This document shows positions 53,878 through 62,239 of a stretch of DNA of 64,000 bases, piece by piece. The stretch spans positions 1 to 64,000 of the forward strand of contig JAFQDD010000024.1 of NCBI GenBank assembly GCA_017416145.1, in the 5' to 3' direction. The notes below the pieces were generated by a model. The model was not told the origin of the DNA and did no database searches. It saw only the letters and a list, made by a program, of their open reading frames with translations. The position numbers and the translations under genes were made by a program. The stretch's first letter is position 1. Each line of letters opens with the position of its first letter. This DNA is from Spirochaetaceae bacterium (GTDB lineage: Bacteria > Spirochaetota > Spirochaetia > Treponematales > Treponemataceae).

Positions 53878-54660
53878 ATGGATTTAGCTACTATAATTGG
53901 TCTTATTGGTGGTGCTGCCTGTATCGTAATGTCAATTTTAACATCTGGCGGTACAATTGGAGGCGTCATTGACCCACCTTCTATCTTTATGACAATTGGT
54001 GGATCTTGGATGGCACTTTTTATTTGTGCTCCAATAAATAAATGTTTAGGACTTTTTGCTGTTATGGGACGTGCTTTTAAAATCCCTGATTTTGGAGAAA
54101 AAACTATCGTTCAGAATATGGTTGCTCTATCTGAAAAAGCTCGTCGTGAAGGTATTTTGGCATTGGAAGAAGGATTGGAAGATTTAGACGATGCTTTTAT
54201 GAAAAACGGTCTTCGTCTTGTTGTTGACGGTACTGACGGAAATGTTATTCGTTCAATTATGGAAAGTGAACTTTCTCAAATCGAAGGTCGCCATATGTAT
54301 TGGATTGGAATGATAAATAACTGGGCTGGATATGCTCCTGGTTTCGGTATGATTGGTACCGTTTTGGGACTTATTGGTATGTTGAACAACTTGGAAGATA
54401 AATCTTCTTTGGGACCAAATATGGCGGTTGCTCTTGTTACAACCCTTTATGGATCTTTGATGGCAAACTGGATTTTAGGTCCTATTGCAAATAAGCTTAT
54501 TGATCACAATTCAAGAGAAGCCCAAGTAAAAGAAATGATTATCGAAGGTGTTTTATCGATTCAAGCCGGAGATAACCCTCGTATTCTTGCAATGAAGTTG
54601 TTGACTTATCTTGATCCAAAAACGAGAAAAGCAATCGAAGCAGACGTTCTTAAGGACTAA
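53878..54660 (+). CDS. motA: Flagellar stator protein MotA
   Basis: An inner-membrane stator subunit of 260 residues with four transmembrane segments: two at the N-terminus (residues 3-25 and 31-52) and two beyond the cytoplasmic loop (about 148-170 and 181-200). The cytoplasmic loop has ARREGILALEEGLEDLDDAFMKNGLRLVVDGTD, the rotor-interacting region. The proline-containing motif YAPGFGMIGTVLGLIGML before the third helix is conserved. It begins behind GGAGGA. motB follows after 3 bp. Confidence 0.95.
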   Translation: MDLATIIGLIGGAACIVMSILTSGGTIGGVIDPPSIFMTIGGSWMALFICAPINKCLGLFAVMGRAFKIPDFGEKTIVQNMVALSEKARREGILALEEGLEDLDDAFMKNGLRLVVDGTDGNVIRSIMESELSQIEGRHMYWIGMINNWAGYAPGFGMIGTVLGLIGMLNNLEDKSSLGPNMAVALVTTLYGSLMANWILGPIANKLIDHNSREAQVKEMIIEGVLSIQAGDNPRILAMKLLTYLDPKTRKAIEADVLKD

Positions 54661-54663
54661 TTT

Positions 54664-55401
54664 ATGGCAAAAAAAGAAAAAAAAGAACCAGAAGGCCCAT
54701 CAACCGCTTGGATGAATACCTATGGTGATATGATTACGCTAATGCTTTGTTTCTTTGTTATGCTTTATAATCCTACAGAAATAGATGCAGTTCAAATGGC
54801 AGCATTAACCGCTTCTATTTCAGGAGATCCATCTTCTGGTGGACAATCTTTGTCATCTGGAAGACTTGCTGATTTAGGAAACACTATAAATAGTTTACCA
54901 TCACTTGAAAAAGGTAAAAGTCTTGGGTTATCTGAGAAAAGAGCAGTTTCTCTTTTTGCACCAGATATCAAAACAAACAAAATTACAATATCCAGTGATG
55001 AACGGGGTATAGTAATTACTTTAGCAAGTGATGCATTTTTTAAATATGGTTCTGCTGAGTTAAATATAGAAGAAACTCGAGATGTACTAATGCGATTATC
55101 TCAATTTTTATCTTCTGACGAACTCTATAAAGACCCAGACGGAAATATCCGAAAATATCGTATAGAAGGTCATACAGATTCTAGTCCATTTAGTTCTGAT
55201 ATGTACGCTTCTAATTGGGAGTTGTCCGCAGCTCGGGCAGCTAACGTTTTGCACTATCTAGCTGACTATGGTTGTGATGAAAGTCGCTTTGTAATTGCAG
55301 GTTACGCAGATACTCAGCCAAAATTCTCCAACGAAACAGAAGAAGGTAGAGCATATAACCGACGTGTAGACATAATTATTCTAGACGAAGGTCATTTTTA
55401 A
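54664..55401 (+). CDS. motB: Flagellar stator protein MotB
   Basis: A 245-residue stator partner of MotA. The single transmembrane helix (about 19-36) has the ion-binding Asp22 in [18 protein letters not shown]. The periplasmic plug and linker are followed by an OmpA-like peptidoglycan-binding domain with [26 protein letters not shown] and [10 protein letters not shown]. The Tyr next to the Asp does not by itself tell H+ from Na+ use. There are 3 bp between motA and motB. An intercistronic hairpin follows before fliL. Confidence 0.95.
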   Translation: MAKKEKKEPEGPSTAWMNTYGDMITLMLCFFVMLYNPTEIDAVQMAALTASISGDPSSGGQSLSSGRLADLGNTINSLPSLEKGKSLGLSEKRAVSLFAPDIKTNKITISSDERGIVITLASDAFFKYGSAELNIEETRDVLMRLSQFLSSDELYKDPDGNIRKYRIEGHTDSSPFSSDMYASNWELSAARAANVLHYLADYGCDESRFVIAGYADTQPKFSNETEEGRAYNRRVDIIILDEGHF

Positions 55402-55412
55402 TGCTATGATAT

Positions 55413-55439
55413 ATGCGGGTGGAATTTTAAAATCCGCAT
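55413..55439 (+). other. Intercistronic hairpin between motB and fliL
   Basis: ATGCGG (55413-55418) pairs with CCGCAT (55434-55439), extended inside by GG-AATTTT/AAAAT-CC. There is no T-run, so it may act as an mRNA processing or stability element rather than a terminator. Confidence 0.6.
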
Positions 55440-55463
55440 CAGTTTAAAAAAAGGTGGTCCAAT

Positions 55464-56018
55464 ATGGCAACTGATGATGATTTAGGCTTAGATGACAATG
55501 ATGATGTAGGTGTATCTAGTGCTCCGCAAAAAAAAGGCGGTATGGGTGCTTTACTTCCAACTTTATTAAAGTGGATTGCAATCATTGTTGGGGCAATTAT
55601 ATTGATTGTAACCGTTGTTGTTATAACAATGAACATTATGAATAAAAACGGAAGTGGGGCTTCTGCTGTAATTCCTGTATCTTCAGAATATACAACAAAA
55701 AGAGAAGAACTCGCTTGGTATACATCTTTAGGTCAAATCCAAACACAGACAAACGATTCTCCTCCAGCTAATGTTATTATGGATATTGCTTTGGGATACA
55801 AAGAAGATGATAAACTAGCTTCTTCTGAAATCACAAAGAGACAAATCGAAATAAAAGAATTTTTACGTCGATATTTTTCATCAAAATCCAAAAATGAACT
55901 TAGAATTGTTGATGAAGATAAAATGAAAATTGAGATTCGCAACGGAATCAACGATGATATTTTGGTAAATTCCAAGATTCGTAGCGTTATTTTCCAGAGC
56001 CATTCAGTTATAGAATAA
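55464..56018 (+). CDS. fliL: Flagellar basal-body-associated protein FliL
   Basis: A 184-residue inner-membrane protein with an acidic cytoplasmic N-terminus (ATDDDLGLDDNDDVG), one transmembrane helix (about 34-58) and a periplasmic FliL domain (ITKRQIEIKEFLRRYFSSKSKNEL...). It surrounds the stator units. The Asp-rich start is typical of treponemal FliL. The Shine-Dalgarno AAGGTGG precedes the ATG. A separate promoter for fliM follows. Confidence 0.9.
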   Translation: MATDDDLGLDDNDDVGVSSAPQKKGGMGALLPTLLKWIAIIVGAIILIVTVVVITMNIMNKNGSGASAVIPVSSEYTTKREELAWYTSLGQIQTQTNDSPPANVIMDIALGYKEDDKLASSEITKRQIEIKEFLRRYFSSKSKNELRIVDEDKMKIEIRNGINDDILVNSKIRSVIFQSHSVIE

Positions 56019-56036
56019 GAAAATTGAAATAGTAAA

Positions 56037-56065
56037 TTGTATAAATACAAAAATACTATTATACT
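56037..56065 (+). promoter_or_regulatory. Internal promoter before fliM
   Basis: TTGTAT (56037-56042), 17 nt, TATACT (56060-56065), about 20 nt before the fliM ATG. Confidence 0.55.
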
Positions 56066-56084
56066 TTATAAATAAGGGAAAAAG

Positions 56085-57122
56085 ATGAACGAGGTTTTAT
56101 CTCAGGACGAAATTGACCAGCTTTTGATGGCCATTAGTTCCGGTGAATCTGAAAATGTAGATTTCAAACCAGTTAATGATACTCGCAAAATAAAGATTTA
56201 TGACTTTAAACGTCCTGATAAATTCTCAAAAGAACAAATTCGTACAGTCCAAATTATGCACGAAACTTTTTCTCGTCTTACTACTACAAGCCTTTCAGCT
56301 CAGTTGCGCTGTATGGTTCAAGTACACGTTGCTTCAGTAGATCAGTTGACCTACGAGGAATTTATCCGTTCTATTCCTTCGCCAACAACTTTGGCTGTAA
56401 TCAATATGGATCCTCTAAAGGGAAATGCTATTCTTGAGATTGACCCAGCAATTACCTTTTCTATGATTGATCGTTTGTTTGGTGGACTTGGACAAGCTAC
56501 AAAAGTTCAACGGGATTTAACTGATATTGAGCAGTCTGTAATGGAAGGAATTATCGTTCGTATTTTGGCAAATATGAGGGAATCTTGGACTCAGGTAATT
56601 GATTTGCGTCCACGCCTTGGTCAAATAGAAACTAATCCTCAGTTTGCACAAATTGTTCCTCCTTCTGAAATGGTTGTTTTGGTTACACTTGAAACAAAAG
56701 TTGGTGAAGAAGAAGGAATGATGAACTTTTGTATTCCTTATATCACTATTGAACCAATTATTTCAAAATTGTCTTCTCAGTTCTGGTTTTCATCAGTACG
56801 AAGAAGTTCAACAACTCAATATTTAAATGTTTTGAAAGAAAAACTTTCTACAGTAGATATGGATGTTGTTGCTGAAATTGGTACAATAGATTTGCCTGTT
56901 CGTGATGTTTTAGCTTTAAGAGCAGGAGATATTGTCCGATTATCTAATGTAAGGGTAGGTGATCCTCTAACCCTTAGTGTAGGAAATAAAAAGAAATTCC
57001 TTTGTCAACCTGGTGTCATTGGCAAACGTATGGCAGTTCAAATTATCGATAAGATAGTTCAAGAGGGTGAAACAGAAGAGTTTGAAGAATTATCAGTAGA
57101 AGGAGATGAATCCTATGAGTGA
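56085..57122 (+). CDS. fliM: Flagellar motor switch protein FliM
   Basis: A C-ring protein of 345 residues. The N-terminal peptide [17 protein letters not shown] binds phosphorylated CheY. The middle CheC-like domain contains [11 protein letters not shown]-type and GGLGQATK sequences, without a phosphatase centre, and the C-terminal SpoA domain (about 255-335) is present. The start follows AGGGAAAAAG. The last eight bases overlap the fliN gene, so the two are translationally coupled. Confidence 0.95.
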   Translation: MNEVLSQDEIDQLLMAISSGESENVDFKPVNDTRKIKIYDFKRPDKFSKEQIRTVQIMHETFSRLTTTSLSAQLRCMVQVHVASVDQLTYEEFIRSIPSPTTLAVINMDPLKGNAILEIDPAITFSMIDRLFGGLGQATKVQRDLTDIEQSVMEGIIVRILANMRESWTQVIDLRPRLGQIETNPQFAQIVPPSEMVVLVTLETKVGEEEGMMNFCIPYITIEPIISKLSSQFWFSSVRRSSTTQYLNVLKEKLSTVDMDVVAEIGTIDLPVRDVLALRAGDIVRLSNVRVGDPLTLSVGNKKKFLCQPGVIGKRMAVQIIDKIVQEGETEEFEELSVEGDESYE

Positions 57123-58353
57123 TGGTGCTATTTCTCAAGATGAAATTGATGCTTTGTTAGCTGGTGTTGATATGGGAGGTTTTAGTTCCTCCAGTTCCTC
57201 TAGTAACGACTCTGTAAATATAGATACCGCTACAATCGAAAAGTTTGTAGGAGATTTGTCAGATAGTTTAAAAAACAATCTTGGAACAATGACTGGGGCA
57301 ACTTTTGAGGTTGGAAAACCTGTTGTAGAAGTTGTTGATAGAGATGGTGCATTGAAAAAAGTACCAGAAATGGTTGTTTCGATTGTATCTGATTTTAATA
57401 CAGCTTTGGTTGGTGAACATATTTATATTTTATCTCCAGATTTTACTCAAAAAATTACTGGTCTTGTAAATAACGAACCAAATCCAGAACTTGATGATAT
57501 GGCTCTTTCTGTGATTTCGGAAGTTGTATCTTCTCATACTGGAACAGAAATTACTCAACTTTCACAAGGTGGAAAATTACCAGGTCTTGCTTCAAATCCT
57601 GCTGATGCAAATCATGCTCCAAAGGCAATGGTACGTTTCCCTCAAGGGAAATTTGCTTTTGTATCATATCCTGTTACTGTTGATGGAAGTTCTTTTACAA
57701 TTTGGGAAGCTTTTGCACAAGAAGTTGCTGATGGTATTGCTACATCACTAGGTGGTGGTTCTCAAAGTTCTGCATCAAACGGTGCTTTGTCTGCTGCTGA
57801 TTTGGCAGGTCTTGGTGGTGGCATGGGAATGCCAAATATGGGTATGGATATGTCAATGGGTGGTGGAATGCCTAATATGGGAGCTGCTCAAATGAACCCA
57901 ATGCAAACAATGACTATGCCAAATATGGGAATGCCTAATATGGGTATGCCAAATATGAATCCTATGGCACAAATGCCAGTTATGGGAATGAATAATATGC
58001 CAAATATGAGCAATCAAAATATGGCAATGGTTACTCCAAACGTTCAAGCCTTACAGTTTCCTAATTTACAACACGGCTTAACTGGTATGGAACAAGGTAA
58101 TATCGGTCTAATTATGGACGTTAAGATGGAAATGACCGTAGAACTTGGCCGAACCAAAAAACTTATTAAAGAAATTCTTGGAATGGGTGAAGGTACAATT
58201 ATCGAGCTTGATAAATTGGCTGGTGAACCTGTAGATATTCTTGTAAATCATAAAGCTATTGCAAAGGGAGAAGTTGTTGTTATTGATGAAAACTTCGGTG
58301 TTCGTGTAACAGAAATTCTTTCTCCAATGGAGCGCGTAGCAGATTTACATTAG
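57115..58353 (+). CDS. fliY: Flagellar motor switch protein FliN/FliY with Met-rich linker
   Basis: A 412-residue switch protein of the FliY type. An N-terminal motif [17 protein letters not shown] resembles the CheY-binding peptide of FliM. A CheC-like middle domain follows, and a C-terminal SpoA (FliN) domain starts near residue 325 ([26 protein letters not shown]). The two are joined by about 70 residues (237-305) that are almost entirely Met, Asn, Gly and Pro, with repeated PNMGM units. The CheC active-site pattern (S/D)xxxExxN reads SVISEVVS, with Ser in place of Asn, so phosphatase activity is probably lost. The ATG at 57115 has GGAG nine bases upstream and overlaps fliM; the ATG at 57106 abuts the Shine-Dalgarno. 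Confidence 0.9.
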   Translation: MSDGAISQDEIDALLAGVDMGGFSSSSSSSNDSVNIDTATIEKFVGDLSDSLKNNLGTMTGATFEVGKPVVEVVDRDGALKKVPEMVVSIVSDFNTALVGEHIYILSPDFTQKITGLVNNEPNPELDDMALSVISEVVSSHTGTEITQLSQGGKLPGLASNPADANHAPKAMVRFPQGKFAFVSYPVTVDGSSFTIWEAFAQEVADGIATSLGGGSQSSASNGALSAADLAGLGGGMGMPNMGMDMSMGGGMPNMGAAQMNPMQTMTMPNMGMPNMGMPNMNPMAQMPVMGMNNMPNMSNQNMAMVTPNVQALQFPNLQHGLTGMEQGNIGLIMDVKMEMTVELGRTKKLIKEILGMGEGTIIELDKLAGEPVDILVNHKAIAKGEVVVIDENFGVRVTEILSPMERVADLH

Positions 58354-58378
58354 TAAAAACTTTGGGTGGGGGCTTTTT

Positions 58379-58954
58379 ACGAATTACTCAAAAAAAATTA
58401 TTGCATTTTTCGCACTAATTCTTCTATGTTTTTGTGCTTTTTCTCAAGAAATAGATTCATCTACAAATGCTGTAGTAGATGAATCTTCTATTGTTTTAAA
58501 TTCCAATACTCAGCAAAATATCGAAAATGAATCTGAAAATCCTAGCACTTTTGGCTTGTTTTTGAGAATGATTTTGGTTTTAATCGCCATAATAGGCTTG
58601 ATTTATGGTTTTGTTTGGCTTTTGCGAAAAACTTCTGCTCCAAAAGTAAAAGATGATTTGTACCTTAGAGAAGTTGCTAACTTGACTTTAAGTCCTGGAA
58701 AAAGTGTGAAAGTCGTTTCTCTAAAGGATAAGGCGTATATTATTGGAGTTACAGATTCTAATATCAATTTGATTGCAGAAGTTGAAGATAAAGAACTAAT
58801 TGATGCTATGAATTTAAATGCTGAGGAATCAATTTCTGAAAAGCCAAAAGATTTTTCTACAGTTCTTTCAATGTTTTCAAAATCTACCTCAAATACAGAA
58901 AATTATTTAAAACAACGTCGAGAACGATTTTCTGATTCGGAGCTAGATAAATGA
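58379..58954 (+). CDS. fliO: Flagellar export protein FliO, probable ACG start
   Basis: A 191-residue protein. In frame before the first TTG (58556) there is a full signal peptide, NYSKKIIAFFALILLCFCAFSQEID, and a polar region, which belong to the protein. The frame has no ATG, GTG or TTG there. The codon at 58379 is ACG, six bases after GTGGGGG, the same spacing that flhA has before its ATG (GTGGGGG at 62227-62233). I infer initiation at ACG, or at ATT (58397). After the signal come a membrane helix (about 60-80) and the FliO cytoplasmic domain (REVANLTLSPGKSVKVVSLKDKAYIIGV). It overlaps fliP by ATGA. A sequencing error (ATG read as ACG) is the alternative. Confidence 0.75.
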   Translation, partial: TNYSKKIIAFFALILLCFCAFSQEIDSSTNAVVDESSIVLNSNTQQNIENESENPSTFGLFLRMILVLIAIIGLIYGFVWLLRKTSAPKVKDDLYLREVANLTLSPGKSVKVVSLKDKAYIIGVTDSNINLIAEVEDKELIDAMNLNAEESISEKPKDFSTVLSMFSKSTSNTENYLKQRRERFSDSELDK

Positions 58955-59796
58955 AAATTAAAAAACAAAAATCAATCAAAAAATCAAAATATTTTTATTT
59001 ATCGATTCTGTTGATAATGTTAAGCCTATCAGCAATTTTACCAGCTCAATCTTCAACTTTTCCAGCAGGAAGTACTTCTGGACGCACTACAATGACTGGT
59101 GAAGTTACTGGAATTGATATTCCTTTGATAGATTTGTCTATTCGTGAACCAGAAACTAATCAAGAAGTTGCCTTTTCAATCCAATTATTATTGTTGCTAA
59201 CAATTATTAGTTTGGCACCAAGTATTTTGATTTTGGTAACTTGTTTTTTACGATTTTCTATCGTTTTAGATTTTATAAAACGGGCTCTTTCTTTGCAGCA
59301 AGTTCCTCCAACTGCGGTTTTAAACGGAATCGCTTTTTTTATGACAATTTTTATCATGTGGCCAACTTTTTCAAATATTTACAACAATGCTTTTAAACCA
59401 TTGGCAGATGGAGAAATTGGTTTGGAACAGGCTTATGAAGAAGCTATGAGTCCAATTCGTTTGTTTATGTATAGTCAAATGGCAGATGATACTGGATATA
59501 TCGAAATGTTTATGTCTGTAGGGGGCTTAGAGCGACCAAATACTTTGGCTGATGTACCAACTTATGTGCTGATTCCAGCATATATTTTGCACGAATTGAC
59601 GGTGGCGTTTAAAATCGGAATATTGCTGTATTTGCCATTTATCGTAATTGATATGGTTGTGGCAAGTATTTTGATGTCAATGGGTATGATTATGTTGCCT
59701 CCAGTTCAAATTTCTATGCCATTTAAGTTGATTTTGTTTGTGCTAATTGATGGTTGGGGATTATTAACCCAGCAACTTTTCAATTCAATATTATAA
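58951..59796 (+). CDS. fliP: Flagellar type III export protein FliP
   Basis: An export-gate component of 281 residues. A signal-anchor region (residues 12-32) is followed by four transmembrane segments. Signatures are LAPSILILVTCFLRFSIVLDFIKRALSLQQVPPTAVLNGIAFFMTIFIMWP and the C-terminal LYLPFIVIDMVVASILMSMGMIMLPPVQISMPFKLILFVLIDGW, both highly conserved in FliP/SctR. The start overlaps the fliO stop (ATGA). It forms the export channel with FliQ and FliR. Confidence 0.96.
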   Translation: MKIKKQKSIKKSKYFYLSILLIMLSLSAILPAQSSTFPAGSTSGRTTMTGEVTGIDIPLIDLSIREPETNQEVAFSIQLLLLLTIISLAPSILILVTCFLRFSIVLDFIKRALSLQQVPPTAVLNGIAFFMTIFIMWPTFSNIYNNAFKPLADGEIGLEQAYEEAMSPIRLFMYSQMADDTGYIEMFMSVGGLERPNTLADVPTYVLIPAYILHELTVAFKIGILLYLPFIVIDMVVASILMSMGMIMLPPVQISMPFKLILFVLIDGWGLLTQQLFNSIL

Positions 59797-59839
59797 ATAT
59801 TTAAATTAAAAAATGTGAGAAAATGATTTTGGAGGTTTT

Positions 59840-60109
59840 ATGAGTTTAGGAACTGTAACTGCATTGATTCGAGACGGAGTTTTTCTCGTATTAAAACTTT
59901 CTAGCCCTATTTTGATTTCTGCTTTGGTTGTTGGTTTAATTGTTGCAATCATCCAAGCTGTAACAAGTATCCAAGAACAAACTTTAACCTTCGTTCCAAA
60001 ATTATTGGTGATTTTGATTGCATTGGTTTTGCTTGGAAGTTGGATGTTTGCTTCATTACGTTCTTATACAGTAAGTCTTTTTGAGATGATTCCAGATATG
60101 GCAAGATAA
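59840..60109 (+). CDS. fliQ: Flagellar type III export protein FliQ
   Basis: An 89-residue protein with two transmembrane helices (about 15-40 and 53-75) and the conserved loop AVTSIQEQTLTFVPKLL. The position after fliP and the strong Shine-Dalgarno (GGAGG) support it. It is a standard member of the FliPQR export gate. Confidence 0.95.
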   Translation: MSLGTVTALIRDGVFLVLKLSSPILISALVVGLIVAIIQAVTSIQEQTLTFVPKLLVILIALVLLGSWMFASLRSYTVSLFEMIPDMAR

Positions 60110-60121
60110 TAGGGTTTGTTC

Positions 60122-60910
60122 ATGTTAAATGAAATTGTAACTAATGCACCTTACTTTCTACTTGTGGCGGTAAGATGTTTTGCTTTGATTTCTACAACTC
60201 CTCTTTTATCTTCCTCTGCTGTTTCTAGAGTTGCGAAAATTGCTTTAGCTGGTTGTGTTTCATTTATCGTTTTTCCTACTGTTTATGATATTCCCTATGA
60301 TTTTGCTCCATATAGTTTAGAATACCTTTTTTTGCTTTTAGCAGAAGCAATGATAGGTGTGATTACAGGTTTTTTCATCAGTGCAATTTTTGCCGCTTTT
60401 AGTTCTGCAGGACAATTTTTTTCCTTGCAAATGGGATTTTCTGCTGCGGAAGCCTATGATGCTTTGGCTCAAGTTGAAAATCCTCTTATGGGTCAATTTT
60501 TTAATTTATGTGCAATGTTGTGTTTTCTTCAAATTGATGGATTTAAAACCTTGTTTTTAGGGGGAATTTTCAGAAGTTTTGAAGCGTTAAATGCTTATTC
60601 CCTTGTTTTATATAAAGATAATTTTATGACCTTTGTGTTAAGTAGTTTGTCAGATTTGTTTTATGCAGCTTTGATGATTGCTCTCCCAATGATGGGAACG
60701 CTGTTTTTGATAAACGTAACAATGGGACTTCTTTCAAAGGCTGCCCCGCAGATGAACCTTTTATCAGAAGGTTTGCCTATTACAATTATTGTATCATTCT
60801 TTTTGCTAACATTGCTTATGCCAAAGCTGGTAAATTATTTTGTGAGATTTATGAATTCTGGTTTTGCAGAGTTAGAATTATTGTTTGCACAAATTTCTGG
60901 CGGAATATAG
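60122..60910 (+). CDS. fliR: Flagellar type III export protein FliR
   Basis: A 262-residue membrane protein with about six transmembrane segments. The conserved parts are RCFALISTTPLLSSSAVSRVAKIALAG near the N-terminus and MGFSAAEAYDALAQVENPLMGQFFNL in the middle. The C-terminal half has MGLLSKAAPQMNLLSEGLPITIIVSFFLLTLLMP. The ATG at 60122 follows AGGG with normal spacing, while a TTG six bases earlier is unlikely. It is 12 bp from fliQ and 9 bp from flhB. Confidence 0.93.
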   Translation: MLNEIVTNAPYFLLVAVRCFALISTTPLLSSSAVSRVAKIALAGCVSFIVFPTVYDIPYDFAPYSLEYLFLLLAEAMIGVITGFFISAIFAAFSSAGQFFSLQMGFSAAEAYDALAQVENPLMGQFFNLCAMLCFLQIDGFKTLFLGGIFRSFEALNAYSLVLYKDNFMTFVLSSLSDLFYAALMIALPMMGTLFLINVTMGLLSKAAPQMNLLSEGLPITIIVSFFLLTLLMPKLVNYFVRFMNSGFAELELLFAQISGGI

Positions 60911-60919
60911 GATTTTCTT

Positions 60920-62125
60920 GTGGAACAAAGTTTTGAAAGTCTTTTACAACAAAAAATAGAAGAATTATCTCAAAATCAAAAGAAAGTTCACTCAGAGTTT
61001 TCATTTAAGTCCCAGGAAAATCAGGATTTTTTTTACAAAAAAATTGATATCCAATATTTTGCTTCGGCTGAAGATGAAGGCCGTACAGAAAAACCTTCTG
61101 AACACAAATTAAGAAAGGCAAAAGAAGAAGGTCGAGTTCCCAAAAGTCAGGAAATTGGTGGTGCCTTGGTTTTGTTGCTACCAGTTGCTTGTATTTTGAT
61201 TTTAGCACCTTGGATTTTTAAAAATTGTGTAGAAATTATCCAGTTTTATATTTCCCGTTCTTGCTCCATGGAAATTACGGAACCTGCGGTTTATATTACA
61301 TTTTATTATTATTTTGGAAAAATATTGTTACCGATTTTCGGAGTATCGATTTTGGCTGCGATTTGTGGAAATATTATCCAAACTCGGGGATTTATGTTTA
61401 CTCCAAAGGCAATTAGTCCAAAATTTAACAAACTGATTCCAAAATTTGGGGAATATTTTAAGAGAACTTTGTTTTCTTTTGAAGGTTGTTTTAACGTAAT
61501 TAAATCAATTGTTAAAGTTGTGATTATTTTTGTAGTTGCTTTTTCATTGATAAAAAATAATATAAATCAATTATTGACACTTTTGGAAACTAATTTGTGG
61601 ATGGGAATTGTTTTTATTGCAAAACTTACTGGAAAACTGCTTATTATTTCCGCTTGTGTTTTTTTGGCGATTTCTATTCCTGATTATCTTGTTCAACGTC
61701 ACCAATTTATGGAATCAATGAAGATGACAAAACAAGAAGTAAAAGAAGAATACAAAGAATTGGAAGGAGATCCATATACAAAGGGGCGCTTAAAACAATA
61801 TATGCACGAAATGATGAACCGAAATCTTGTGGCAAATGTTTCAAAAGCTGATGTTGTTATTACAAACCCGACACACTATGCTATTGCTTTGCAATATGAC
61901 AGGGATGTGGCTCAAGCTCCAATGGTTGTGGCAAAAGGTGTTGATAGCATTGCTCTTAGAATTAAAGAAATTGCCAAGGAAAATGATGTTCCAATTAGAG
62001 AAAATCGTCCATTGGCCCGTGATTTATATGATACAGTTGAAATTGGAGAAGTGATTCCTCAAAAATACTGGACAGCGTTATCAATTATTCTTGCTGAAAT
62101 TTACAATATGAAAAAGAAAGTCTAA
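60920..62125 (+). CDS. flhB: Flagellar type III export protein FlhB
   Basis: A 401-residue protein. About 45 extra N-terminal residues (polar, Gln/Ser-rich) precede the conserved start EGRTEKPSEHKLRKAKEEGRVPKSQEI. Four transmembrane helices follow, then the cytoplasmic domain with the autocleavage motif NPTH (VVITNPTHYAIALQYD, Asn about 314) that switches export specificity from rod/hook to filament. The end has RPLARDLYDTVEIGEVIPQKYW. A GTG start at 60920 is used with AGGA upstream; the first 45 residues are unusual, and a shorter protein starting at an internal codon cannot be fully excluded. Confidence 0.92.
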   Translation: MEQSFESLLQQKIEELSQNQKKVHSEFSFKSQENQDFFYKKIDIQYFASAEDEGRTEKPSEHKLRKAKEEGRVPKSQEIGGALVLLLPVACILILAPWIFKNCVEIIQFYISRSCSMEITEPAVYITFYYYFGKILLPIFGVSILAAICGNIIQTRGFMFTPKAISPKFNKLIPKFGEYFKRTLFSFEGCFNVIKSIVKVVIIFVVAFSLIKNNINQLLTLLETNLWMGIVFIAKLTGKLLIISACVFLAISIPDYLVQRHQFMESMKMTKQEVKEEYKELEGDPYTKGRLKQYMHEMMNRNLVANVSKADVVITNPTHYAIALQYDRDVAQAPMVVAKGVDSIALRIKEIAKENDVPIRENRPLARDLYDTVEIGEVIPQKYWTALSIILAEIYNMKKKV

Positions 62126-62170
62126 AAACTTAAAAAAATCAAAAAGATTTTTCTGTAGAAAATAAAACAG

Positions 62171-62199
62171 TTTGCATTTATCTTAAAATAATATATAAT
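62171..62199 (+). promoter_or_regulatory. Internal promoter before flhA
   Basis: TTTGCA (62171-62176), 17 nt, TATAAT (62194-62199). It predicts a leader of about 34 nt with GTGGGGG before the ATG. It lies in the only long gap (114 bp) of the flagellar operon. Confidence 0.6.
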
Positions 62200-62239
62200 A
62201 TTTCTACTAATAATGTGAATTAAAGGGTGGGGGTCCTTA

